NCBI RefSeq assembly: GCF_020080835.1
Contig: NC_058160.1
Coordinates: 8,993,515 to 9,057,514 of the forward strand
Direction of reading: 5' to 3'
DNA from: Cotesia glomerata
Taxonomy: Eukaryota > Arthropoda > Insecta > Hymenoptera > Braconidae
DNA: 64,000 nt
The translations under genes were made by a program, and so were the position numbers. Under the pieces are notes generated by a model. It did no database searches, had not been told where the DNA came from, and saw only the letters and a program-made list of their open reading frames with translations. Of the stretch, positions 12,633 through 23,388 are shown piece after piece (position 1 is the first letter of the stretch; each line of letters starts with the position of its first letter).

Positions 12633-12832
12633 CACACACACATACATACATACATACATACAGACATACATACATACAGACATACAGACACCATCGCGGA
12701 AATAGTCAGGGAAGCTTCCTAGGACCTCGAAACGTCGAGATTCGATGAAAACTCGATTTTTGTAAAACGGGGTGAAAACAATAACTTCCCGATTTTGGAA
12801 AATCTTCGATTTTCTTAGCGGGAAGTTAAAAA
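11912..12832 (-). mobile_element. TTAACTTCCCGCT element, copy 4, with R1-like retroelement tail
   Basis: Minus-strand copy. The 3' side (GGAAAACGGTTGACTCTGAAG) is at 11920 and the 5' side (AGCGGGAAGTTAA) near 12828. GAGCTC palindromes lie at about 12005-12105. The middle of the element is replaced by a plus-strand retroelement fragment (12172-12630) whose poly-A abuts the (CA)n/(CATA)n tract at about 12632-12690. Confidence 0.72.
12173..12361 (+). pseudogene. R1-like retrotransposon RT C-terminus, 5'-truncated
   Basis: An open 62-residue stretch reading NAEHTFFECDRWK...LLNEKIAERD followed by TAG. It matches the C-terminus of the longer reverse transcriptase at 35387-36577 (AEHTFFECARWK...KDKIAERD). 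It keeps the second half of a zinc knuckle (H-x4-C). A 3' UTR and poly-A follow, up to about 12630. It is too truncated to function. Confidence 0.75.
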
Positions 12833-12993
12833 TTAAGAAAAAAATCTGTTTGTGTATTTTTTCAAATAATTATTTGTTCAATAATGAATTTATTTATTTG
12901 AGAATATCTATCAGAATAAAAAATATTTCTCGTTTTTTTTGGTAATTTAACTATTAAACAAGTCTCATTTCATTAAAATAAATATTTATTTTC

Positions 12994-13484
12994 TACACTG
13001 AAAGAAAAGTGCATAGTTAACTGAATCATAACATCACAATTATGAAAATATAGTTTTCTGAATTTTTTTTTTGTAGTTACTCAAACTATGCATTAGTTTA
13101 AGTAACTATTGATAAATAGTTATATCGACTATATTTTAATAAATATGTTTATGTTATCGTGTTAAACAAAAAGATATTAGGTGACTGAAAGGTTTTTACG
13201 GACAACGTCTCAGATAGCTAAACTGGAAGAGCCCTTAGTTCGTAACCAAAAGATCCGGGTTCGATTCCCGGTCCGAGCTATCCGAATTATTTTTTCTGTT
13301 TTTTGAATTAAAGTTAATCAAGATGGCTATCAAGCTGATATTTAACTGAAAATAGTTTAAGTAACTATCTATTGGGGTTCAATATAATAAATAATGTTAG
13401 GTACAAGAACTGCAATTAAATAGTGGTGATGCTATTTAACTAGATTTTCCTAGTTCAGTTGACCATATTTTTCTCTCAGTGTAT
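12994..13484. mobile_element. MITE with tRNA-like core
   Basis: The ends are inverted: ACACTGAAAGAAAA near 12996 and TTTTTCTCTCAGTGT near 13482, with imperfect pairing continuing inward (CATAGTTAACTGAA against CTAGTTCAGTTGACCAT). A tRNA-like sequence lies near the centre (13208-13281). No coding capacity. Confidence 0.6.
13208..13281 (+). tRNA. tRNA-like sequence or pseudogene
   Basis: The A-box-like segment TAGCTAAACTGGAAGAGC and a perfect B box, GGTTCGATTCCC, are in the right order. The T-arm stem (CCGGG/CCCGG) is perfect and five of seven acceptor pairs form. The anticodon stem is poor (CTTAG against CCAAAAG). If the seven-base loop is TTCGTAA, the anticodon would be CGT. It lies inside a MITE, so a tRNA-derived relic is more likely than a working tRNA gene. 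Confidence 0.5.
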
Positions 13485-13529
13485 AATTGACTTAGTTTCA
13501 ACCTAAAATCATTAACACATAACAAGACA

Positions 13530-13735
13530 TGAAAATTAAATTAGCCGACATTTGAAACTTTTTATAATTTATTTTATTGATAAATAATTTTAAAAAAATT
13601 AAAACAAAAATTTTCAAATGGAGGAAATTTTAAAAATTATACGTGGAATTTTTTAAAAATAGTTTTTTAGTTCTAATTTTTAATTAATAAAAAAATCAAA
13701 AATTGTTGAGTGTCGGTTAACTTAATTTTCATACA
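13530..13735. mobile_element. MITE of the TTAGCCGACRT family
   Basis: About 200 bp with inverted ends: GAAAATTAAATTAGCCGACA and TGTCGGTTAACTTAATTTTC. Related copies occur at about 61315-61480 and 61675-61860, with a half-copy near 22265-22310. AT-rich interior, no gene. Confidence 0.55.
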
Positions 13736-14398
13736 AGATAGAGACATTCATAACAATCACAAGTAAGGTTAGGCTTATAAACATAAGTTATAGAGTGAGC
13801 GCGACTAGCGACTTTCGGACTTTCTGCCGCCTCGAGTCTCGTTGTCAGTGCATGAATACATTATTTCGGCTCCCCGTCGTAGAGCGCATGTGCGACTGGA
13901 CCACGGCATCAAAGTGGGTCTTTCTGCCGTGAAATCGCAGCGGGAATCCCGTACTTTCGACCAGGGTTGCCAGATGCGGCGACTTATCGCCATTTAGGCT
14001 ACTTTTAAAAAGGCTCGGCGACTAAAATGTTAATGAAGGCGACTCGTCGCCGATAGGCGACTTTTGAAATTAAACAACAGAACGAAATTTTTTTTTCATT
14101 ATTTTTATAAAAATTAATAAAGACTACAAAAAATTTTATCACAGTTTTTATGTTTCATGAATATTACTTAAAATTTAGACATGTTTATGTTAATTTAAAT
14201 ATTTGTGGAATAATTTTAATAAGCTTTGTGATGATTTTCAGTTCAAAACGTATAATTGCACACTTTTAGAATGAGAAAGATAATAATTTAATGCTGATGA
14301 CTGAGTGTGATTACCTAAGTGATTTAATCACAATATTACGATGACAATATATGTTAATTTATCTAAACTAATTTTATATTTCATGAATATATATAATA
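13736..14398. other. GC-richer spacer and GGCGACTT-rich segment
   Basis: About 13800-13965 is unusually GC-rich for this window and has no recognisable product. From 13975 there are several GGCGACTT-type words (GCGGCGACTTATCGCC, GGCGACTCGTCGCCG), and a similar piece lies at 15120-15141. It is probably one old element later invaded by the MITEs at 14399 and 15142. No gene is seen. Confidence 0.35.
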
Positions 14399-14943
14399 TT
14401 AGGGTGTCCGTTATTTACCAATTTGGTTTTTGACCTTGCAGTGCCCCTAAGATTTTTAGTTCGTGATAAAAAATATCAGACCCATATAAGCCCTTAATAT
14501 TGATATTAAACCGTGCCACAAAGACGATATATTTCCCATTTAAATAATTTTGGGTTTTCCCGAGTCGAAAAAATGAACTTACATGAGCTTAAATCAATTG
14601 TTTTAGTATAGCAGTTAAGTTCATATAAGTTAATTTTTTCAACTCGGGTTGGCACGTTTTACAATTAATTTTTTTATTTCTATGCCAATCCATATATGGC
14701 AATGGCAAACAAGTATTTTTGTCAAAAATTGAACGTTCTATACATAGAAACAAAAAAAATTAATTGTAAAAAGTGCCAAAACCCCATGTTATTTAAATGA
14801 GAAATGTATCGTCTTTGTGGCACGGTTCAATATCAATATTAAGGGCTTATATGGGTCTGATATTTTTTATTAGGTCACGAACTAAAAATCTAATGGGCAC
14901 TGCAAAGTCAAAAACCAAATAGGTAAATAACGGACACCCTAAT
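14399..14943. mobile_element. Foldback MITE (TTAGGGTGTCCG ends)
   Basis: Nearly the whole element folds back: TTAGGGTGTCCGTTATTTAC on the left and its complement, GGACACCCTAA, on the right. The arms run at least 150 bp and share GATATTAAACCGTGCCACAA and its complement. The flanks read TA on both sides, consistent with a TA target duplication of Tc1/mariner type. Confidence 0.7.
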
Positions 14944-15141
14944 ATAACATATATGTTGATTTATCTAAACTAATTTTATGATGAAAATTTCACTTCATAA
15001 AATTTACTTGAATTTTGTATTCTAACTTATAATTTTGTTTAACGATAATAATTTTATAATTCTCAATAAACCAGATTTGAAAAAAAAATTTTTATTTAAT
15101 TTTTATAATTTGAATTGATCGCGGCGACTTTGGGCGACTTT

Positions 15142-16137
15142 ACCCTCGCGGTTTTGAGAATGCCGTAAAAATACCGTAATTTTTCGGCATTTATGCTCAT
15201 GCCGTATATTTACCGTTATAATTCGGTAATAATGCGGTTAAACTATAGTTGTTTTGGCCAGTTTTTATACTGTAGTTATCCAGTATATATACTGCACTTA
15301 TGCTGTACAGTTACCAAAAATATACTATACAATTACCGCATTAATGCCCAAATTTTACCCAAAAAATTCCAAATAATTACCGTAATAATACAGTAATTTT
15401 GCCGAATATTTTCTGACATAATGGACAATTGTTAAAGATTTAGTTTTATTTTAGTTCACTTCTATGTTAGAAATGAATAAAATGAAAAATTTTAAATTTT
15501 GCTTTTTATTCTCCATCGCTACTTTGCAAAAATAAATACTGTTTTTGAATAAAAAATATGTAGAATATTATTTTTTAATTAGGTATTTAGCAGTAATTAA
15601 TATAAAATAATACATATGTTAAGTAAATATATTCTAATTTTAATTTCAATTTTTAATTTCTCACTTAGAAAATTGCAAATTTTCTAAAATCGAAAAGTTA
15701 TATTATTTCACATATATAATTATATTATTTAATTTTAAATATGCTTATCGTAAGATGGACGGTGTGGCTTAATGTTTATAGAATAAGCAAAAAAACAATG
15801 TGGTATAGACTGGGTAGCTCAAATGGTAGAGTAGCCGACATGTCCTCAGGAGGTTCTGGGTTCGAATCCCAGTCCGAGCGTTATTTAATTTTACACAATT
15901 TTTTAAATATGGTTTTAATACAATCATTTTACCGCCTTATTACCGTAAATATGCCGCATTTTCAGCGTAAATATTCTAAATTTTTAGCGTAAATGTATGG
16001 CATTTTTACGGTAAATGTTCCGTAATTTTTCGATAAAAAAACTGACCAAAACAACCGAAAAAATGCTGAAAAAATACCGCATTAATACTATATAATTGCG
16101 ACATTTTTTCAGCATTTACAAAACCGCTAGGGTAGCG
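15142..16137. mobile_element. TIR element with tRNA-like core
   Basis: The ends are inverted: TACCCTCGCGGTTTTG at 15142 and its imperfect complement, CAAAACCGCTAGGGTA, ending near 16137. Both arms are built of short TACCGTAA, GCCGTA and GCATTT words. A tRNA-like sequence sits inside at 15808-15881. No protein gene. Confidence 0.6.
15808..15881 (+). tRNA. tRNA-like sequence or pseudogene
   Basis: The A-box-like segment TAGCTCAAATGGTAGAGTA and a perfect B box, GGTTCGAATCCC, are present, with a perfect T stem (CTGGG/CCCAG). The 3' acceptor strand TCCGAGC equals that of the tRNA-like sequence at 13208. The acceptor and anticodon stems pair badly. It is likely a tRNA-derived relic carried by the surrounding element. 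Confidence 0.5.
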
Positions 16138-16497
16138 CCACAGGTTGGCTATGCGCCGAAAAGAAAGTCTGGGTACCTCGATATGTAGTATTTTGAACCT
16201 GAAAAAACAGTGGCAATTACTCATTAATAAATAAATAAATAAATTTATTAACAATGTAACAGTACACTCATTAGAAAAATCGCCGCCTGAATATTCGAAC
16301 AATTTAAAGTAAAACACAGTTCAGTTACTGACTTAATACTTAGCGAATTATTCTTACAATTACTCAGCATGTAATTATAATTAATATCAATTACAAATTA
16401 CTCAATACACGTACACAAGACTCAGTACTACTTCAACGTCAATTATTGTTCAATAATTTTTGATTAATTACTTTTTAACTGTAGAACGCTCCTGCCA
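16138..16497. other. Spacer before the duplicated OR3 unit
   Basis: Contains an (AAAT)n stretch at about 16226-16250 that looks like a minus-strand non-LTR tail, and otherwise AT-rich DNA. The duplicated OR1/OR2 sequence starts abruptly near 16502. No gene is seen. Confidence 0.4.
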
Positions 16498-16501
16498 GCA
16501 C

Positions 16502-16555
16502 AACAAATTGTCTCACACTATCTAAAATGTATTCCAACAATCAACTTGAGATCCA
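16502..16555 (+). pseudogene. Relic of the OR1 last exon
   Basis: Matches OR1 exon 5 and its 3' flank (5218 onward), sharing CCAACAATCAACTTGAGATC. An internal TAA replaces the TAC of the tail motif, and the other four exons are absent. It marks the left edge of the segmental duplication that made OR3. Confidence 0.8.
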
Positions 16556-17065
16556 AATGAATATTGTTTAGAATTGAATGAATAAATTTTTAAGACTTTA
16601 AAAATTACATCTGATTGACACATTAAAAAAATTAATGAAGACTAGTATTATTCAAAATGATTTCTTTTCACTTTATAGATAACTAACAACTTAAAATAAT
16701 ATTCTATTTCTAACAGGAGTTGTTTTCTTCACTGAATTTTCTCTGCGACTAATCCCCACTTACTATTTTCAAGCCGAACAATAGTCACCAGGTACTCATT
16801 TTTAATTCAAAATTGTCAAGTTAATAATTCAAACCCTTTTCTACGACTATCAATACATAGAACAAAGTATCTTCCCCTTTCTGCATCAAAATTAAAAATC
16901 GCCAACGAAAATTATGGCAATTTAGTTTATAAATAGTTGGCTATTATTAGATGAAATTGAATAATAAATAAGAAAGAGTGGCGTTGGCGACAGAGTCACC
17001 CTTTCTTGGATTCAGAATAACTTTTCTACCTTTGTTTCGTCAGTTGACATTAACTGATCAATAAA

Positions 17066-18555
17066 ATGACTCCTATTTTGCCACAAAGTTTCTTTATTCT
17101 GACTTGTATCGGGGTTTGGAGACCCGTTGAATGGCAAGGCTGGAAGTGTGTCCTCTATGACGCCTACAGTCGGTTCGTGGTCATCACCAATTTCGCGTTT
17201 TCGCTGTCCCAGTTCTTGGGCGTACTTCTGGTCCGCACTTCAATTAATGAACTTACCAATAACATGAGCATGTTGCTGGTGATGGTCACTGCTTGCGGGA
17301 AAATAGTCGGGATTCTGTTCAACCGCAATGAAATTTTGGAAATTCTCAGAAGCTTAGAGGAAAAACCTTTCAAGCCTCGTGATCAATTCGAAGAAGACAT
17401 TCGCAAGAAGTATATACACATCAGCAGGTAAGTCTAATGTTTTTTATTCATTTTTTTGCACTGTAAAAATTATTAAGTTATTAATTTTTACAGTGTATTT
17501 TATAAATAATTTTACTGATTTTAATAAATTGAAAATTTTTGAACAAGAGAGGATTCTCCAAAAAGTCTTATAACCCGTTCTTATTTTGTGTATTTAACTA
17601 TAGGAGTAATAGGAATTTTACTAACGCGAATTCCAGAAGCTAAAGTACTTGGTGTGTTGCCTTTTAGCAGCTGGCTGCCTTACAATTACTCAAAGCAAAA
17701 TATTTACGTAATTACCGCAGCCCAGCAGGTTTTTAATTCTGTAATTAGCACATACACACATGCCGGTTTTGACACATTGTTTCCTGGGTTGATGATGTAT
17801 ATATCAGCACAAACTAAGATTTTGCAATATCGCTTCGATAAAGTCATCAAAGCTCTTGAAAGATTGAACTTTAATCGTTCTGTAAATCAAAATACAAAAA
17901 TTGCTGAAAGGAATATTATTACTGAATGGGTTGAGTGTCACATTGCTGTTTTAAGGTTTTTTGTTTTATTCATACTTAATTTTAATAATTTAAATAATAA
18001 TAATAATAATAATAATAATTTATTTTTAGTTTTGCAGATTACGTTTACGAAATATTTTCAAAGCCGGTATTTCTTCAATACTGCTCGAGTTCAATAATGC
18101 TTTGTGGAGCTGTTTATTATTTTTCAAGCATTCCGATGGACTATGTTGAGTGTGTAAGCACAATGGTTTTTATTATAGGCTTAATATTGCAAATTTTTAT
18201 GTGTTGTACGTCGGCGCACCAATTGACTCTTCAGGTAAAATCTAAAATAAACGTTCAGTTAATTCCAAAAATAAAAAAACTAAAATTTTAATTCAGTTTG
18301 AAAATCTCAATGAGGGGATGTACAACACAGATTGGTTTAATTTGAGTATAAATGCAAGAAAATCTATGATTATTATCGGGTTAAAAACATTTCAGCCTGT
18401 ATTATTCATGTCTGGTTACTTTGTAACACTATCTATTGAATCATTCAAAAATGTAAGTTTATTTTTTTACTAAAAGTATCTCATCTCAACGAATAACAAT
18501 TAATATTTTTTAGGTCATGAAGTTATCTTACTCTATTTACAATGTTCTTCAATAA
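17066..18555 (+). CDS. OR3: odorant receptor, intact, copy of OR2
   Basis: Odorant receptor, 384 aa. Exons: 17066-17427, 17566-17955, 18030-18234, 18297-18452, 18514-18555. Exon lengths are identical to OR2. The start ATG precedes TPILPQSFFILTCIGVWRP. The replacements relative to OR2 in exon 1 are W/R, D/G, I/V, T/S and K/E. Intron 2 is short with an (AAT)n stretch where OR2 carries a Helitron. The 5' flank from 16502 matches that of OR2, so regulation is probably shared. The likely polyadenylation signal is AATAAA near 18706. Confidence 0.94.
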
Positions 18556-18894
18556 GAAAATCATCTTTAAAGTTTCTTATCTCAAAAATTTTGTGAAAAT
18601 TTATAAAAATATAATAATTATAAATCTTTTATATAGTTACAGAAAAAGTGTATAAAGAAATATTGTTGTAATTTGTACTTGTTATTTGCATACGTGTAGC
18701 TATAAATAAAGATTAGATATACTTTGTTGAATATGTGTTTTTTGAGAGAACTTGATAATCCCATCATATTTTATCAGAAAATTTATCTTCACCGAGTAGT
18801 ACTGATTGTGAAGATGATTCTCATACAAAGTTAAGTACACTAACTATATTATAAAATACATAAAAAAAAAAACATTAAATTTCAGATTATGTCT

Positions 18895-19216
18895 TAGTAA
18901 AATTCTATCGACAACTAATCTCTTCAATTTAAGAACAAAATTACAAAAGCAAACAATAGCTTCAAATTTAAAATTCTGCAAATTGTTCTCTAAATAATTC
19001 AAATCTTTTCCTAGAATTTTCAGCCTTCCCAAAATCAATTTTCAAAATGGCCTTTATCGCCGCAATTTCTTCTATAGATAATCGCTTCAATTTGAATTCT
19101 AAATTCTCGCAATGAATAATTAATTAGCAAGTGAAGCTAAGAACAGAGACTTCTCATCCGCAAACTCAGCCTTAGAACAACCAGCAAGCACTCTTGTTCT
19201 CATTAGAATCAATACG
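18895..19216 (+). promoter_or_regulatory. Conserved 5' flank of OR4
   Basis: Shares blocks with the flanks of OR6 (25700-26025) and OR7 (29990-30336) and with the orphan flank at 21540-21734. The blocks are TTGTTCTCT(C/A)AATAATTCAA, ATCGCCGCAATTTCT and TATAGATAATCGC followed by CAATTTGAATT. This is either promoter/5' UTR sequence kept after duplication or simply young duplicate sequence. No TATA box was identified. Confidence 0.5.
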
Positions 19217-21217
19217 ATGACTACTGCTGTCTTGTCACATAGTCTCTTCATACTGACACTGGTCGGTCTCTGGCGACCCATCGATTGGCGCGGCTGGAAG
19301 TCTCTCCTTTACAATTCTTATACTTACTTCGTTGCATTTGCTAATTTTGTTTTTATTCTAACTGAGTTTGTAGATATAGTAACAAACAGCAGTTCAGTCA
19401 ACGATTTAACAAACGGCTTGACCAAGATAATGGGCCAGCTTGGCGCGTTCGGAAAAGTCGTTGGGATAATGTTGAACCGGAAGATGATTTTACAAGGAAT
19501 TAAACTTTTGGAATTAAAACCATTCAAGCTTGAGGATCAGGATGAAAAAAATGTTCTGAAGAAATACATCAGCATCTCCAAGTAAGTTAATGTATTTTAT
19601 TTTTTGATAAATTAATAAAAATAATTAGTGGTTTGAGAAAATAATAAAAAACCTGGAAAAAAATAAACTCTGTGATTAAATAGAATAATTTTAATTAAAA
19701 GAGTAATTTTTCATGATACTAAAGTTAGCTAACAGCTGTAAAGTTTTTTTTTTATTTTATAATAAATTAATTACAGTAAAAAAAATCCTTCTAAAAATTT
19801 TCAGTTATAATTTTTTTTAATTTTTACATGTGAAATTTTTTATGAAAATTAATTTAGCAGATATTGGATAAATTAAAGAATTTTTGTACCAAATAAATTA
19901 TAGCAAAAAAAAAATTTTTTTTAAATTGACATGCAGAAATTAAAAAAAATAAAAAATACAGTTTTCTAAAAATAATTTTTAGAACAAATTTGTTTCTTAA
20001 AAAAAATTATCAAGCAACAGCTAAATTTAATGCATAAATAATTTTATTTAATTCTTAGATGTGAAATTTTTTCTATCAAATTTTTCCAGGTCCGGTTTTC
20101 TAAACAATGATACTTAATTTTAAAAAGTTATATAACATTTTTTTATTTAGCAGTATTTACCATTGGCGCCTCAGGAATTTTATTTAGTCAAATGTCAGTG
20201 ATGGATTTCCCAAATGTCTTACCTTACAGGGCATGGTTTCCCTACAATTATTCAAAACCAATTTTATTCCAGACAACTGCAGCTTTTCAGTTAATTACTT
20301 TTTTTAACGGCGCGTACGTTCACGTTGCTTTTGATACTCTATTTCTTCGTATGATGCTGTGCGTCGTCTTTCAAATAAGTGTGCTAGAACATCGCCTTGA
20401 AATAATAATCTCTAGCATGAAGAAATTAGTAAAAAACAATAACATGAATTTAAGCACAGATGAAGTTTATATATGCGATATGCTTATTGAAGAATGGGTT
20501 AATCATCATAACGCCATTTTAAAGTATGTATACTTCAATAATTACAATTAATAATTTTTTAATGAAAAAATTCTGATATAAAAATTTCAGATTTTCTCAA
20601 AATATGTATGAAAATTTTTCCGGATCAATATTTCTTCAATATTGCTTGAGTTCAACCCAAATTTGCGTTTGTGTCTACACTATTTCTAACGTTCCGTTTT
20701 TGTCCGGTGTATTTATGAGCGAAATGGTGTTATTAATTGGAACGATAATGCAAATATTTCTTCTTTGCATATCAGCTCACCAAGTTACACTCAAAGTATA
20801 CTTGAAATAAAATTAAAACCATCAATTAATTTTGTTAATACAAAAAATTATTATTCAAGTTCGACGATCTCAATTACTCTGTCTACTGTATCGAATGGTT
20901 TTACCTGAATACTTATCTTCAAAAATCAATTTCGATAATTATTTCAAAAACAATGAAGCCGGTCGTCTTTAAATCGGGCTATTTTGTAACTCTATCGCTC
21001 GAATCACTTAAACATGTAAGCAAATTTTTTAATTTTTGATATTAATCATCAGAAAGTAAGAAGAAAACGAGGCGCCGAAACAAAAAATAATTTAAAAAAT
21101 ACTTTTTTATTTCTTCTTGCTTCGCTTTGTCACTTTTTCTATATTTCATTTAATACCAGCGATTTTTATCTTCAGGTGATGAAATTATCATACTCCATTT
21201 ATAATCTTCTTCAGTGA
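19217..21217 (+). CDS. OR4: odorant receptor, intact
   Basis: Odorant receptor, 387 aa. Exons: 19217-19581, 20128-20523, 20591-20795, 20860-21015, 21176-21217. Exon 1 opens TTAVLSHSLFILTLVGLWRP. Exon 2 is entered at AAAAAG before T; a second AG at 20149-20150 would put the frame out. Exon 2 has LPYRAWFPYNYS, exon 3 CISAHQVTLK, and exon 5 VMKLSYSIYNLLQ. Exons 4-5 and the 3' flank are nearly identical to those of OR5, so the pair is recent or has undergone conversion. It is the functional partner of the broken OR5. Confidence 0.93.
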
Positions 21218-22312
21218 TTTACTCCACTGTGGAAATTGAGCAGAATCTATCGCTAGTTAAATTAATAGTCATTTTTATGTAGCTGTTGTTTATTATTAAA
21301 TAAATATTATATTTTAGAATAGATTACTGTCAGTGAAAATAATTATATTTTACTAGTTTCACTGTTCAGCTTCACTGGATTTAAAAATCTAAAAAATTTT
21401 CCGGACAATATTTAAAAAAAAAATAAAACAAGAAAAAAAACTTACCATAATCATGAAGATTTATCATCTTCTTACAAGAACCGACTAAAATATTAATCAA
21501 GACAGACTGAATATAATTTTTAAGTATAAAGTCTCAAACGGAACTGTTGTCTCAGTAAAATTCTATCAACAACTAGCCCCTTCTACTGTAAGACAAAGTA
21601 ACAAAACCTAAGAATAGCCTTAAATCAAAAATTCACCAAATTGTTCTCTCAATAATTCAAACTCTTTTCTGCAATTTTCAGTATTACAAACTTGCTTTCA
21701 AATTTTCAAAATTTACCTTATTGCCGCAATTTCTCCTACACTGAGAAAACAGTTCATTTAAATGAAATGAGGCTCGTTAACTATAAATAAATCCCTTATT
21801 TAAATATCACAAGAAATATTTATTTGATACAAATAAATTGATTTATTTGAGACAAAGTTACAGTATATTTGAATGAAATCTAGATTTGTTTATAGTTAAC
21901 AAATATTTCTTTGGTGCTAACAATGATATATTTCAACCAAATCAGATTTGTTAACTATAAATAAATGGTATGTTTGAATATACTCAAAGCAATGATTTTT
22001 AGTTTTATGTTAGGAAAGTAGTAAAAGTAGACATATCGAACGTTTGGGGTTAAATGGGCAATTCTTTTGGAATTACTAATTATACTGAAATTAACAATAA
22101 TACTATAAAGTTAATCGACGTTTTTAATTTTTAATTTTTTTTTTTATTTATTAAATTAGATCTAGAAAATATTTTTTTAAAATTGCACTTATAATTTTTC
22201 AAGTTTTTTACGAATGAAGTTTTTTAAAAAAATTTCTTTTGTAACAATTTTTTCAATAAAAAAAATTCTAAAAATTTTTAGATGACGGCTAACTTAATTT
22301 TCATAAATTAAA
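21218..22312. other. Spacer: duplicated 3' flank and orphan OR promoter, then foreign DNA
   Basis: 21218-21734 matches 25367-25890, i.e. the OR5 3' flank plus the OR6 5' flank. At 21735 the match stops at CACTGAGAAAAC and unrelated AT-rich DNA follows where an exon 1 would be expected. This segment repeats TTTGTTAACTATAAATAAAT motifs. A half-MITE (GACGGCTAACTT) lies near 22265-22310. Confidence 0.6.
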
Positions 22313-22860
22313 AAACGATCTGACAGAATTGCAGCGAAATTTAATAACATTCTTTTCAAAATGCCAAATTTCTCGACTACAATCTACGAGCATTCATTTG
22401 TAATCTCTGCAATTTCAATCTGGAAAGAGCTACCCACTGAAGTCATAGAATCACTCATCCTAGACTCCTTCAAAAATAAAGCTTTTGAATTTTTTGTGAA
22501 ACTAGAACGAGAAAATGTACTATAAATGTCAAACAAGCCATTTAAAAATTTAAAATCAAAAATTTACATTTTAAATTACTAAAGTATCTAATATGTTACC
22601 ATTGAAAAAATTAGCTTCAAATATTGCTCATTGATTCTATTGTTGTTCTCATTCTTATAAATAGTACAGTACTATTGAATTTTGCAACTATATTATTAAA
22701 TCATTCAAAATTATTAACTTCCTTAAAATATGATGATGTTAGTCTTATATATTTAATATTGTTATACGTGTACTTTATTATAAAAATTATGTACATTATT
22801 GTCATTCGGTTAGTTTGCCTTGACATAAAAATTGAATAAATAAAATAAAAAAAAATAATA
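22313..22860 (+). mobile_element. Non-LTR retrotransposon 3' end
   Basis: A frame at 22361-22525 reads HSFVISAISIWKELP, then DSFKNKAFEFF, and a stop. This is typical of the extreme C-terminus of non-LTR reverse transcriptases. A 3' UTR and an A-rich tail follow (AATAAATAAAATAAA). A second copy in reverse orientation is at 47905-48300. It is 5'-truncated and not functional. Confidence 0.65.
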
Positions 22861-23388
22861 TTGCTCGAAAAAATGATCTACCAGAATAATTTTTTTTTTA
22901 TTATCTAAAGTAACACACGACGGACTTTTTCAATTAATATGAGCGTTCAATTTACTGTCGTTAAATTATTATTTATAAAAAACAAATATATGACTGTGTA
23001 TTTTTTTGTATATCTATCTATACATTTTATTATAGTATTTTTTTTCCTTACCTTAGAATTATAGCGCTACTAAATAATAGCAGAGTTTTCTGTTTTTTTA
23101 TTATTTTGCTTTTTATATTTTATTTTAATCAATTTTATGGTGAAAAATGAGATTATGAGGCGTGCACTTTTGGATTTTCCAAACTTTTTTTCAAACAAAT
23201 ATGTTTAAAAAAGTAATTTTATCGAAAAATCACGCAAGACCTTTTTTGTAGAGCGTTTAATTTTCTACAAAAAATATCTATCAAGTTTTTCGGTGCATTG
23301 CTTGCAGAACGAGATATAAAAAACTATTTTTTCCAGGTCTATTATTTTTTTCTCATGAATTTAAACAGTGATACTAAACTCAAAAAAG

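Noticed and set aside
13805..13993. 62-residue arginine-rich minus-strand frame in a GC-richer stretch
   Set aside because: No family resemblance, no splice context, and it is surrounded by transposon relics.
22624..22839. 71-residue hydrophobic frame, repeated at 47934-48149
   Set aside because: It lies after the stop of an RT tail, in a retroelement 3' UTR. Conservation between the copies reflects shared ancestry as repeats, not protein selection.
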